From an uncultured Prevotellaceae bacterium (GTDB lineage Bacteria; Bacteroidota; Bacteroidia; Bacteroidales; Bacteroidaceae): DNA of 64,000 nucleotides. The translations under genes and the position numbers were made by a program. The stretch is from NCBI GenBank assembly GCA_946402905.1, contig CAMIYC010000002.1, forward strand, positions 83,605 to 147,604, given 5' to 3'. Under the pieces are notes generated by a model that worked only from the letters and a program-made list of their open reading frames with translations, searched no databases and was not told the DNA's origin. Every line of letters starts with the position of its first letter. Position 1 is the stretch's first letter. Shown here piece by piece: positions 8,554-16,582 of the stretch.

Positions 8554-10233
8554 TTATTCAATTTTCCTAAGGTTGACCCCGCTGATGGCAATTTTCTGAC
8601 AGCTCCATGGCGAGAGGGTGTAGGCAGGGTTGTTGGTGATGCCATAGACCAGTTTTCCTTCGAGTGGCATGTCGAATTCTTTCTCGACATGTGTCCATTT
8701 TCGCAGGCCGTTGTCGCTGCTGTCTATGACCACGCCGCTGTCTGATGCCAGGCTGAGGGTGTCGGTCTCGACGATATTCCTGTTGTCGGTATGTGCGGGT
8801 ATGTCCACGGTCACTTCTGTATTGCTTCCGGGTATAATGGCATATAGTGCGTTGCCCTCACCGTCGGCATTAATGTATCCCTCGATGACATACCTGCCGG
8901 GCTTGAGCTCACGGCTCTGGCGCAGGTCGTATTTCATCTTGTTGGGATTGCCCTGGGCTTCGAACTGTATGTAAGAGCCATCGTCGCCATGGTGGTTGAT
9001 CCCCCATGAAGTAATCCATGGGTTGATACCTTGCAGTTCGACCACATCCCATCCCTGCTGGTCGAGCAGTGACCATCCGTCGCTCTCGATGTAGATGCCG
9101 TCGCGGGTGTTTTCATTTTTCTGCATGATCTCATATTTGTGGTGCCACATCTGTGCGATGGATATGCCCGACCCGATCAAGACAGCGATGGAAGCCAGCC
9201 AGAGCAGGATGAGGGTTGTCTTGACAGCAGGCGGCAGAGACTTCTTGTTGTTGGCAAAGACACCTCTGATGATGGCATAGAGCGGCAGTCCGATGAGCAA
9301 CAGTACGCTGGTGACACATGTTACGATGAGCCATGAAGGTATCGTGGCGAGGATGTTGTGTAAGGTGTCAAATTCTGTGATGCCTGAGGGAGTCGCAATG
9401 GAGGCGATGCCTAAACCCGTGATGGCCGTGAAGAATACAAACAATATGCAGCAGAGTATGAAGCAGATGAAGATGGCAAAGCAGATGATGATGAATTTGA
9501 GGAGGGCTGAGAGGCATCCGCGCGCCTTGTCCTGATTTTGTGGGTTGTTGACGAAGTTGCTGGCGTTATGCACCCCTCGCAGCAGTTCCTCGTTGAGGCT
9601 TTTTGCGTTGACCGGCTTGCCGTACATGCGCAGCCTGTCTTCGGGCGTGATGGCTTCGGGTATCAGTATCCATGCGATGATGTATAGGATGGCGATGGTG
9701 CTGAGCGACAGCAGTCCGAGCAGAATGGTGATGACACGCAGCAGGAGGGGCTCCTTGATGCCGAAATAGTGGGACAGTCCGGAGAGTACACCTCCGAGTA
9801 TGCGGTCTTCCGGGTCGCGGAAGAGTTTCTTGTCTATGAAGGGTTCTCCAGCCGGTGGAGGGGGTGGGGTACTGCCTGTGTATGCGCTGGTGGTGTTGTC
9901 CTGGCTGTTGAAATGCGACTGCGAGTCGTTTGGGGCTGAGGATTCTTCGTTGGTATAAGTGTCGTTCTCCGCCTCATCCATCTGCTGTGGGTCGCCGATG
10001 CGGTTGATGATCTCGGTCACATGCTCGATGGTGATGGCCATGACACCCTGCGCGCGGAGTTCGCTGAGCAGTTCTGCCACGCGGTGCTCCACGTCGTCGG
10101 CGATTTCCTCACCTCCTTCTCTGCGGCTGTAGTACGACCTCATGTTGGCATTGTATTTCTGAAGCAGCTCGTATGCGTCTTCGTCAATAGGGTAGATGGT
10201 GCCGAAAATGTTGACGGAAATATTTTTTTTCAT
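8554..10233 (-). CDS. PspC-domain membrane protein
   Basis: The 559-residue protein starts with a cytoplasmic segment of about 130 residues containing a helical R-V-A-E-L-L-S-E-L-R stretch and a run of five prolines. A PspC domain follows at about 136-198 (L-F-R-D-P-E-D-R-I-L-G-G-V-L-S-G-L), with one membrane helix ending I-A-W-I-L-I-P. Further helices lie near 255-285, 300-325 and 335-360, then an extracytoplasmic C-terminal region of about 180 residues rich in Trp, Gly and Asp. PspC proteins sense or respond to envelope stress; the large C-terminal domain is specific to Bacteroidetes versions and of unknown role. It lies 53 bp downstream of a PadR regulator gene and is probably repressed by it. 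Confidence 0.85.
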   Translation of the reverse strand: MKKNISVNIFGTIYPIDEDAYELLQKYNANMRSYYSRREGGEEIADDVEHRVAELLSELRAQGVMAITIEHVTEIINRIGDPQQMDEAENDTYTNEESSAPNDSQSHFNSQDNTTSAYTGSTPPPPPAGEPFIDKKLFRDPEDRILGGVLSGLSHYFGIKEPLLLRVITILLGLLSLSTIAILYIIAWILIPEAITPEDRLRMYGKPVNAKSLNEELLRGVHNASNFVNNPQNQDKARGCLSALLKFIIICFAIFICFILCCILFVFFTAITGLGIASIATPSGITEFDTLHNILATIPSWLIVTCVTSVLLLIGLPLYAIIRGVFANNKKSLPPAVKTTLILLWLASIAVLIGSGISIAQMWHHKYEIMQKNENTRDGIYIESDGWSLLDQQGWDVVELQGINPWITSWGINHHGDDGSYIQFEAQGNPNKMKYDLRQSRELKPGRYVIEGYINADGEGNALYAIIPGSNTEVTVDIPAHTDNRNIVETDTLSLASDSGVVIDSSDNGLRKWTHVEKEFDMPLEGKLVYGITNNPAYTLSPWSCQKIAISGVNLRKIE

Positions 10234-10286
10234 TTTTCTGTGTTTTTTTGTGGGTGGGACTGGTTGAATGTTTTAATGTAAGAGTG

Positions 10287-10625
10287 TCAGATGATGGGGA
10301 TTCTGCTTTTTAGCAGTTCGATCGTGCCGGCGAGCGACTGCCATGTCTCGTCCATGGCTTTCAGCGCCTGCACTCCCTCGTCGGTGAGGTCGTAGTATTT
10401 TCTGGGCGGTCCCTGCATCGACTCCTTCCATTCGTAGTTGAGCAGGCCGTCTTTTTTCAGGCGGGTGAGCAGCGGGTAGAGCGTGCCTTCCACTACTATC
10501 AGGTGTGCGTCTTTGAGCTGCGTGATGATGTCGTTGGCATACGATGCCTGTCGCCTGAGCAATAGCAGGACGCAATATTCGAGCATCCCTTTACGCATTT
10601 GTGATTTGGCATTGTCTATGTTCAT
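10287..10625 (-). CDS. PadR family transcriptional regulator
   Basis: The 112-residue protein is a winged helix of the short PadR type: M-R-K-G-M-L-E-Y-C-V-L-L-L-L at the start, the Y-A-N-D-I-I recognition region, V-V-E-G-T-L-Y-P-L-L-T-R-L, and the G-P-P-R-K-Y-Y-D-L-T wing. A C-terminal helix should make the dimer. It is the first gene of a two-gene operon with the PspC protein. A 31-bp inverted repeat just upstream of its -7 box is a likely autoregulatory site. Confidence 0.93.
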   Translation of the reverse strand: MNIDNAKSQMRKGMLEYCVLLLLRRQASYANDIITQLKDAHLIVVEGTLYPLLTRLKKDGLLNYEWKESMQGPPRKYYDLTDEGVQALKAMDETWQSLAGTIELLKSRIPII

Positions 10626-10665
10626 ATTCTTATCGACGCCAGGAGTGATTTTCCTGACGACGATG

Positions 10666-10673
10666 CAAAGATA
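10666..10673 (-). promoter_or_regulatory. Bacteroidetes -7 box (TATCTTTG) of the PadR-PspC operon
   Basis: TATCTTTG on the minus strand is an exact match to the common -7 form and lies 41 bp before the PadR start codon. Confidence 0.6.
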
Positions 10674-10680
10674 TGAATAA

Positions 10681-10711
10681 TTATAGTACCTTGCAATACA
10701 TAGTACTATAA
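10681..10711. promoter_or_regulatory. Palindromic operator, probable PadR site
   Basis: TTATAGTAC (10681-10689) and its exact complement GTACTATAA (10703-10711) are separated by 13 bases. The site begins 8 bp upstream of the -7 box and would cover the -33 region, so bound repressor would block the promoter. Binding by the adjacent PadR protein is inferred. Confidence 0.6.
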
Positions 10712-10800
10712 AAATTACAAAATTAACCTATATTAACGGTTTTGGCAGTGGTAAGTAATAACCTCATCATAGCTCGTTTTTAGGACTGCGCTCAAAATCT

Positions 10801-10843
10801 TTCAAAATCAAATATAAAATCCTTCAAAATCAAATATAAAATC
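10801..10843. repeat. Two tandem 22-bp AT-rich units
   Basis: TTCAAAATCAAATATAAAATC occurs twice head to tail (period 22) within an otherwise non-coding AT-rich stretch between the PadR promoter and element copy 3. No gene is seen between 10626 and 11309. Confidence 0.6.
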
Positions 10844-10933
10844 TTTCACGTTGCTTCTATTTTGGTAGATTTTACTATAGATTTTGTATGATTTTGAGGC
10901 CGATAGGCCGACCTTTGGAGGATGACGCCGCTC

Positions 10934-10954
10934 GTGCGGATTTGCAATCCGCAC
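10934..10954. repeat. Short palindrome next to element copy 3
   Basis: GTGCGGATT-TGC-AATCCGCAC is a perfect 9-bp stem with a 3-base loop. Similar hairpins lie on the other side of the 192-bp element: GCATT-TGC-AATGC at 11164-11176 and CATCGGGATT-ACA-AATCCCGATG at 11209-11231. They look like one small palindrome family. Confidence 0.55.
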
Positions 10955-10966
10955 GCATTGAATATA

Positions 10967-11158
10967 GGTGGGTTCTATTAATTATGTCGAGGCGATTTTT
11001 GATTTTTAGTCGAGTGCAGAGTGTAAGTTGAAGAGGGAGTATAGCGGGCTATACGACCGATGAGACTTGACACTATGCACCGAATAAAAACAAAAAGCGA
11101 CCGAAACAGATTGAGCAGAATAATGCCTATATATCAAACAGAATTAATAGAACACACC
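10967..11158 (+). mobile_element. 192-bp MITE-like element, copy 3
   Basis: It is identical in every base to copies 1, 2 and 4, in the same orientation, and flanked by TATA at 10963-10966 and 11159-11162. Unlike the others it is not next to a stop codon. The spurious ORF that runs out of it to the right has no coding character. Confidence 0.87.
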
Positions 11159-11208
11159 TATAAGCATTTGCAATGCGATTATCGGATTAAAAATCCTTAT
11201 ATTATATA

Positions 11209-11231
11209 CATCGGGATTACAAATCCCGATG
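11209..11231 (-). terminator. Possible terminator of the dTDP-sugar operon
   Basis: A perfect 10-bp stem with a 3-base loop (CATCGGGATT-ACA-AATCCCGATG) lies 78 bp after the last gene of the minus-strand operon. The following minus-strand bases are AT-rich but contain no clean T run, so this is a weaker call. Confidence 0.4.
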
Positions 11232-11309
11232 AGCGCCCGGGGGGCTGAGTACAGTGGTGGGGCCGTTATTATCCATCACTTCCTATAAAAAGATATGGAA
11301 AATCGCTGA

Positions 11310-12260
11310 TCACTCTACCAGTTGGTATTCGTACCAGTCGTAGCAAATGCCACGTCCTCCGAAACCTTCTTTTTGGAAGATGAGATTCCGGTTGAGGTCA
11401 TGCCCGTCGCCGTCGCTTGACTTGCCGAAGTCGAAGAAGTGGCTATGGGAGAAAACCTCTTTTAATAAATAGTCAAATAGCAGGTCGAGCGCCCCGGTCT
11501 GTTTCCCGCGGTGTGAGGCTGAGATATATTGCGTGTGAGTCACTTCAGGCGTGACATAAATGACGGTGCCGGCTACGGTCTGGTTTCCGTCGTCGACAGT
11601 GAAGAGGCGGATGTGCTCAGGGAATCGGCTCATGAGCAGGCGCATCTCTGCCTGTGTATGCACGGGGGTGGCTCCGTATTTGCCGGCCAGGTTGTCGTTG
11701 AGTATGGGCCAGAACAGGCTGATGCCTTCGATGCCCGGCTCAGCTACCTGAAGTGACGAAGCTTTGGCTTTGCGTATGCCGGAGCGCCTTGCCTCGGTGA
11801 AAGCGAGGAGATGGCCGCGCTCGATGGTGGATGAAATATGCCGTGTGATGATTTTGGCACCGCATACGTTGACCAAAGCGTAGAGATCCTCCTCCGCCGG
11901 CATGAGATGATAGATCCAGGGCGTAGCCTTGTAGACGACGCGCCTGAACCCCTGGCGGCGCAGGTAGTCGTTGAGGGCGATGAAAATGTCGCACACGTGG
12001 CCGGTGGTGGCCTCGGGGCCGGTGAGTAGGCCGCCGTAGGTGAGTCCCTGGTGTGACCACAGCATGTCGGCATCGGCGTTGGCGGGCAAGACGGCATAGA
12101 GCCGGCCCTTGTGGTAGACCATCAACGAGTGGTCGCAGAAGCGGTCGGCATGATAGTCCATATAGCCACGGTCGAAGAGGAAAGTTGCGTTCTTCGACCG
12201 TGACACAAACTGGTTCCATTCAGTGGCCCTGTCGGGTGTATATCTTATGATTTCCGGCAT
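11310..12260 (-). CDS. FemAB/GNAT-like acyltransferase
   Basis: This 316-residue protein fits the FemAB-like, GNAT-fold family (PF13480 type). The N-terminal half holds W-N-Q-F-V-S-R-S-K-N-A-T-F-L-F and the C-terminal half F-F-D-F-G-K-S-S-D, which resembles the D-F-G-x-S block of such enzymes. It has no signal peptide. Family members add amino-acyl or acetyl groups to cell-wall or sugar amines. Its start overlaps the end of the FdtA-like gene by 16 bp, so it is translationally coupled to deoxysugar synthesis and may acylate that sugar; this role is inferred. The nucleotide-sugar 3-aminotransferase that would make an amine is not in the window. Confidence 0.72.
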   Translation of the reverse strand: MPEIIRYTPDRATEWNQFVSRSKNATFLFDRGYMDYHADRFCDHSLMVYHKGRLYAVLPANADADMLWSHQGLTYGGLLTGPEATTGHVCDIFIALNDYLRRQGFRRVVYKATPWIYHLMPAEEDLYALVNVCGAKIITRHISSTIERGHLLAFTEARRSGIRKAKASSLQVAEPGIEGISLFWPILNDNLAGKYGATPVHTQAEMRLLMSRFPEHIRLFTVDDGNQTVAGTVIYVTPEVTHTQYISASHRGKQTGALDLLFDYLLKEVFSHSHFFDFGKSSDGDGHDLNRNLIFQKEGFGGRGICYDWYEYQLVE

Positions 12261-12661
12261 TTGAGATAGTCGAGGTATTCGTCGTATTCTCGTATGTAGT
12301 CCTCCTCCTCAAATGGCAGCGAGGCCAATACGAGGCATACGGCGCCTGATGAAAAGTCGTCGAGCGTGCGCCATATACCTGTGCCCACATACAAGGCCTG
12401 ATAGGGATGGTTGAGGTGGAAGGTGCGGCATTCGCTTCCGTTGTCGAGCGTGACGTCGAAAGATCCGCTCACGGCCACGATCATCTCCTCGCATTGCCGG
12501 TGGGCATGGCCGCCGCGGCACTCTCCCGACGGCACGTCGTAGGTCCAGTAGACACGTGCCACCTCGAACGGCACCTGCGACAGTTGCTCGGCCACGGTGA
12601 GATTGCCTCGCGGGTCGATGATTTTGGGCAGGTCGATCATGCGTCCTTGTTCTTCAGACAT
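12245..12661 (-). CDS. FdtA/WxcM-like dTDP-4-dehydro-6-deoxyglucose 3,4-ketoisomerase
   Basis: The 138-residue protein is a single cupin domain of the FdtA/QdtA type. It opens with I-D-L-P-K-I-I-D-P-R-G-N-L-T. It has the R-G-G-H-A-H motif with the catalytic His pair and the C-terminal L-D-D-F-S-S-G-A-V-C-L-V-L-A-S stretch characteristic of the family. It should convert the RfbB product to the 3-keto sugar. It lies 3 bp downstream of rfbB, the preceding enzyme. Stereochemistry at C4 (Fuc3NAc versus Qui3NAc route) cannot be read from the sequence. Confidence 0.87.
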   Translation of the reverse strand: MSEEQGRMIDLPKIIDPRGNLTVAEQLSQVPFEVARVYWTYDVPSGECRGGHAHRQCEEMIVAVSGSFDVTLDNGSECRTFHLNHPYQALYVGTGIWRTLDDFSSGAVCLVLASLPFEEEDYIREYDEYLDYLKCRKS

Positions 12662-12664
12662 GGC

Positions 12665-13798
12665 TTATCTGTTGGCGTACATATTCTCGTAATACTTCTG
12701 GTAGTCGCCGGAGGTGACGTTGTCGAGCCACTCCTGATTGTCGAGATACCAGCGTACGGTCTTTTCGATGCCCTCCTCAAATTGCAGCGAGGGCTCCCAT
12801 CCCAGTTCGCGCTGTAGCTTGGTGGAGTCGATGGCGTAGCGCAAGTCGTGCCCGGCGCGGTCGGTGACATAGGTGATGAGGTCCATATCCTCCCCCTCCT
12901 GACGTCCGAGCAGTCGGTCTACGGTATTGATGAGCACATGGATGATGTCGATGTTTTTCCACTCGTTGAACCCGCCGATGTTGTAGGTCTCGGCTATTTT
13001 GCCTTGATGGAAGATGAGGTCGATGGCGCGGGCATGGTCTTCGACAAAGAGCCAGTCGCGCACGTTCTCGCCTTTTCCATAGACAGGCAGGGGTTTGCGG
13101 TGGCGTATGTTGTTGATGAAGAGGGGTATGAGCTTTTCGGGAAACTGGTACGGGCCATAGTTGTTGGAGCAGTTGGTCACCACCACGGGCATGCCGTAGG
13201 TGTCGTGATAGGCGCGTACGAAGTGGTCGCTGGCAGCTTTGGCGGCGGAGTAGGGTGAGTGAGGGTTGTATTTGGTAGTCTCACGGAAGAACTGATCGCC
13301 GTAGGCCAGGTGATGCTCAGCCGACGAAGCCGTGGTGGTGAAGGGCGGTTTGATGCCTTCGGGGTGGGTCAGCTCGAGTGCCCCGTACACCTCGTCGGTG
13401 GAGATATGGTAGAATCGTTTGCCCTCGTATCGCTCGGGCAGCGACTCCCAGTAGAGTTTTGCGGCTTGCAGGAGCGAGAGTGTGCCCATCACGTTGGTCT
13501 TGGCGAAAGTGAAGGGGTCTTTGATGGAGCGGTCGACGTGGCTTTCAGCCGCGAGGTGTATGATGCCGTCTACCTTGCGGTCTTGCATGAGTTGGTAAAA
13601 CGCCTCGAAGTCGCAGATGTCCATGCGTACGAACTCATAGTTGGGCCGGTCTTCGATGTCACGCAGGTTGGCCAGGTTGCCGGCATAGGTGAGTTTGTCG
13701 AGGTTGATGATGTGATATTCTGGATATTTGTTGACGAAGAGGCGCACCACATGACTTCCGATGAAGCCGGCTCCTCCGGTGATGACGATAGTTTTCAT
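12665..13798 (-). CDS. rfbB: dTDP-glucose 4,6-dehydratase
   Basis: The 377-residue protein is an extended short-chain dehydrogenase. The NAD-binding G-G-A-G-F-I-G-S-H-V is at the N-terminus. H-L-A-A-E-S-H-V-D-R-S-I follows, then the catalytic S-T-D-E-V-Y-G (Asp-Glu pair) and the Y-S-A-A-K Tyr-Lys pair with flanking A-S-D-H-F-V-R-A. It converts dTDP-glucose to dTDP-4-keto-6-deoxyglucose in the cytoplasm. It is usually about 350 residues; the extra length is a 20-30 residue insert after the catalytic Asp-Glu, common in Bacteroidetes. The next gene is the FdtA-type isomerase that uses its product. Confidence 0.95.
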   Translation of the reverse strand: MKTIVITGGAGFIGSHVVRLFVNKYPEYHIINLDKLTYAGNLANLRDIEDRPNYEFVRMDICDFEAFYQLMQDRKVDGIIHLAAESHVDRSIKDPFTFAKTNVMGTLSLLQAAKLYWESLPERYEGKRFYHISTDEVYGALELTHPEGIKPPFTTTASSAEHHLAYGDQFFRETTKYNPHSPYSAAKAASDHFVRAYHDTYGMPVVVTNCSNNYGPYQFPEKLIPLFINNIRHRKPLPVYGKGENVRDWLFVEDHARAIDLIFHQGKIAETYNIGGFNEWKNIDIIHVLINTVDRLLGRQEGEDMDLITYVTDRAGHDLRYAIDSTKLQRELGWEPSLQFEEGIEKTVRWYLDNQEWLDNVTSGDYQKYYENMYANR

Positions 13799-13816
13799 GA
13801 CTTGCTTAATTATTAT

Positions 13817-13996
13817 CTATGGATTAAATTTTCTAATGATGATCACTACGGCGGTGGAAGACAGTGCGCCCACCAGTATGACAAGTGCGAGGAAGAGTTT
13901 CAGCGGTATGAATTCCTCTACGAATAATATGGCTATGACGGCCAGGATGATCATCTCTACGAGCGAGAGCATGAGTATGGCTTTTTTCCTGTTCAT
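13817..13996 (-). CDS. Small two-helix membrane protein (59 residues)
   Basis: An ATG at 13996 opens a 59-residue frame to a TAG at 13817. It starts M-N-R-K-K-A-I-L-M-L and has two hydrophobic segments (about 7-26 and 33-54) separated by V-E-E-F-I-P-L-K, ending I-I-R-K-F-N-P. Basic residues at both ends fit a hairpin with both termini in the cytoplasm. It sits 14 bp after the phosphoesterase gene and 18 bp before rfbB, in line with the dense operon, which supports it being real. Function unknown. Confidence 0.72.
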   Translation of the reverse strand: MNRKKAILMLSLVEMIILAVIAILFVEEFIPLKLFLALVILVGALSSTAVVIIIRKFNP

Positions 13997-14010
13997 GGGT
14001 GTGATGGAGT

Positions 14011-14520
14011 TTATAGCTTGATGCTGTTGGTTCTTTCTATAGTAATAACCTCACAATCGGTGAATTTATTGCCTTCGATGGTCAGTCTGACCAAAGTTCT
14101 CTCTTTGTGCCATCCTTGCAAGCCGGCAGCTCCGGGATTGATATGCAGCAGTCCGAGGGTATGGTCGTACTTGATGCGCAGGATGTGAGAGTGTCCGCTG
14201 ATGAAGAGTTGTGGCGGTCGCTCGATGATTTGCCGCCGTATGCTGGCGTCGTAATGTCCGGGATATCCTCCGACATGTTTCATGAGCACGTCTACCTCCT
14301 CGCATCTCCATCTGAGCACTTCGGGAAACATGCGCCGCAGGTCGCCCCCGTCGCAGTTGCCGCAGACGGCTCTGAGCGGACGGAAGTCGTTGAGCCGCTC
14401 GGCCAGTTGTGTGGAGCAGATGTCGCCTGCGTGCCAGATTTCGTCGCAGCAGTCGAAGTATTTGAGGTAGCGGTCGTCCCAATAGGAATGGGTGTCGCTG
14501 ATGATGCCGATTTTTTTCAA
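14011..14520 (-). CDS. YfcE/MJ0936-type metallophosphoesterase, TTG start
   Basis: Starting at a TTG (14520) gives 169 residues beginning L/M-K-K-I-G-I-I-S-D-T-H-S, the first metal motif. The others follow: H-A-G-D-I, C-G-N-C-D, and I-S-G-H-S-H near I-N-P-G-A-A-G. This is the full calcineurin-like set of the YfcE/MJ0936 group. The frame continues open upstream, but that part is antisense-like, Arg/His-rich and overlaps the kinase-like gene. The TTG overlaps the upstream TGA (TTGA), which supports it. The substrate is unknown; family members cleave small phosphodiesters in vitro. Confidence 0.88.
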   Translation of the reverse strand: MKKIGIISDTHSYWDDRYLKYFDCCDEIWHAGDICSTQLAERLNDFRPLRAVCGNCDGGDLRRMFPEVLRWRCEEVDVLMKHVGGYPGHYDASIRRQIIERPPQLFISGHSHILRIKYDHTLGLLHINPGAAGLQGWHKERTLVRLTIEGNKFTDCEVITIERTNSIKL

Positions 14521-15146
14521 GGGTTGATTTTCAGTCTTTCTTTGATGAATTGGGCGATAAAGCGCTCGGTGGCTTCGAGGCCGAGAAGGCTGCTGTTGAT
14601 GCAGAGATCGTAGCCCTCGCTGTGCCCCCATTTCTTGCCGGTGTAGTAGTTGTAGTAGGAGGCACGGTTGCTCTCTTTCTGGTGTAGTATCTTGAGCGCG
14701 GTGTCGTGGTCGCACTGGTCGCGCTCTGCCACTCGCTGGATGCGCTCGTCGAGATGTGCGGTGATGAAGATGTTGACCACTCGCTCGAAGTCGCGGAGGA
14801 TATAGTCGGCGCATCTGCCCACAAAGACACAGTCGGCCTGCGTGGCTGCTTTGCGTATGGCGTCGGCTTGAAACTGGAAGAGGCTTTCCTGCGAGAATCG
14901 GTTGGGGTAGAAATTTCCGTCGCTCACATGCTGCGCATGCAGGTGGAAGATTGACTTGAAGAACCGTTTGTTCTCATCGTTTTGCTCGAAGAATTTCTCA
15001 CTGAACCCACTCTCTTTGGCGGCGAGGTTGAGTATCTCCTTGTCGTAGAAATTGCATCCGAATCTTTGTGCGAGCATTTGTGCGATGATGCGCCCGCCGC
15101 TGCCGAGTTGGCGGCCTACGTTGATGATGATATGTTGTTCAGCCAT
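14517..15146 (-). CDS. Cytidylate kinase-like protein
   Basis: The 209-residue protein opens with I-I-I-N-V-G-R-Q-L-G-S-G-G-R-I-I-A, a P-loop-like stretch of the PF13189 type, and contains F-V-G-R-C-A-D-Y-I-L as in that family. It is a soluble protein of the usual length. Family members resemble CMP kinase but their substrate is not established. It overlaps the MATE gene by 8 bp upstream and the phosphoesterase gene by 4 bp downstream. Confidence 0.85.
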   Translation of the reverse strand: MAEQHIIINVGRQLGSGGRIIAQMLAQRFGCNFYDKEILNLAAKESGFSEKFFEQNDENKRFFKSIFHLHAQHVSDGNFYPNRFSQESLFQFQADAIRKAATQADCVFVGRCADYILRDFERVVNIFITAHLDERIQRVAERDQCDHDTALKILHQKESNRASYYNYYTGKKWGHSEGYDLCINSSLLGLEATERFIAQFIKERLKINP

Positions 15147-16506
15147 TCTGTTGTTGTTGATGTAGCGTGTTGAGTTCTTTCATGTATTTTCTCATGATGA
15201 CGAAAGCCACTATGGCAGCCACGATGTCGGATGCGGGTAGTGATGCCCACACGCCGTCGATACCGAAGAGGGTGGGCAGTACGATGAGCAGTGGCAGTAG
15301 GAAGATGAGTTGTCGGGAGAGGGAGAGGAAGATGCTCACTTTGGCTTTTCCGATGCTCTGGAAGAAATTGGTCACCACGATCTGGTATCCCACGATGGGC
15401 AGCGTGATGTTGGCCACTCGCAGTCCTCGCTCGGCGATGCTGATGAGTTGTGCGTCGGTGGTGAACACCCGGGCGCAGTAGTAGGGCATGGCCTCGCTCA
15501 CTATCCATCCTGCCGTGGATACGACCGTGGCAGCGATGATGGCATGTTTGAGCACCTGCAAGAGCCGGTCGAAGTGCATGGCTCCGTAGTTGTATCCGGC
15601 GATGGGCTGCATGCCCTGGTTGATGCCGAAGATGATCATGAGAAACAGGAACGAGATGCGGTGTACGATGCCGTATGCTCCTACCGAGAGGTCGCCTCCG
15701 TAGTGTACGAGGCTCTTGTTGAAGAAGATGACGATGAGGCAAGATGTGGCGTTCATCAGAAAGGGTGACATGCCGATGGCGAGGATGTTCTTCACGTGTT
15801 CTGCCCTGAGTCGGTAGATGCCGCGCTCGAAGTGTAGGATGTCTTTGGGGTTGCTGAACAGCCGGCATTGCCAGGCGAGCGCGGTGATCTGAGAGAGAAT
15901 GGTGGCGATGGCGGCTCCCCTGATGCCCATGTGGAGTCCATAGATGAAGATGGGGTCGAGTATGGTGTTGAGCACCACGGTGAAGATGGTGGCATACATC
16001 GCCTCACGCGGTTTGCTGGCTGAGCGCAGGATGGCATTAAGCCCGAAGTAGAGGTGTGTGAACACATTGCCCAGGAGGATCACCTGCATGTATTCCCTGG
16101 CATAGGGCAGCGTCTGCTCACTGGCTCCGAAAAACATCAGGATGGGATCGAGGAAGGTGAGTGTGACGGCGGCGAAGAGCAGTCCGATGATGACGTTGAG
16201 GCTGATGTTGTTGCCGAAAATCTCTTTGGCCGAGTCGTAGTCTTTCTGTCCGAGCCTGACAGAGATGCTGGTGGCCGAACCTACCCCGATGCATGCGCCG
16301 AAGGCTCCCGAAAGGTTCATGAAAGGGAAGGTGATGGCGAGGCCTGAGATAGCCATGGCTCCCACGCCCTGTCCGATGAAAATGCTGTCGACCATGTTGT
16401 AGAGCGACGAGGCTGTCATCGCCACGATGGCAGGCAGTGCGTATTGCAGGAGCAGTTTCCCCACGGGCTTGGTACCCAGCTCCAGAGTGGCCTTCTTGTT
16501 GTCCAT
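15139..16506 (-). CDS. MATE family efflux transporter
   Basis: Using the ATG at 16506 (M-D-N-K-K-A-T-L-E-L-G) gives 455 residues; a TTG 21 bp further up is possible but less likely. The protein has about twelve membrane segments with the MATE pattern: L-L-Q-Y-A-L-P-A-I-V-A-M in helix 1, V-D-S-I-F-I-G-Q-G-V-G soon after, and a second half with G-I-N-Q-G-M-Q-P-I-A-G-Y-N-Y-G. It should export organic cations by Na+ or H+ antiport. It is the first gene of a seven-gene operon, with no visible link to the deoxysugar genes beyond co-transcription. Confidence 0.9.
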   Translation of the reverse strand: MDNKKATLELGTKPVGKLLLQYALPAIVAMTASSLYNMVDSIFIGQGVGAMAISGLAITFPFMNLSGAFGACIGVGSATSISVRLGQKDYDSAKEIFGNNISLNVIIGLLFAAVTLTFLDPILMFFGASEQTLPYAREYMQVILLGNVFTHLYFGLNAILRSASKPREAMYATIFTVVLNTILDPIFIYGLHMGIRGAAIATILSQITALAWQCRLFSNPKDILHFERGIYRLRAEHVKNILAIGMSPFLMNATSCLIVIFFNKSLVHYGGDLSVGAYGIVHRISFLFLMIIFGINQGMQPIAGYNYGAMHFDRLLQVLKHAIIAATVVSTAGWIVSEAMPYYCARVFTTDAQLISIAERGLRVANITLPIVGYQIVVTNFFQSIGKAKVSIFLSLSRQLIFLLPLLIVLPTLFGIDGVWASLPASDIVAAIVAFVIMRKYMKELNTLHQQQQNG

Positions 16507-16582
16507 CTGCTTGTTTTTAGTCGGCAAAATTAATCATTTTTCTGGATATGCAGAAATATACGGGGGTATTATTTGTGGTGAA

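Noticed and set aside
11060..11248. 62-codon ORF running out of element copy 3
   Set aside because: Most of it lies in the 192-bp element, the same frame ends differently at the other copies, and no ribosome site or motif is present.
14521..14814. Longer start for the phosphoesterase
   Set aside because: The extra 98 residues overlap the kinase-like gene, are Arg/His/Pro-rich and have no family similarity; the TTG coupled to the TGA fits the domain start.
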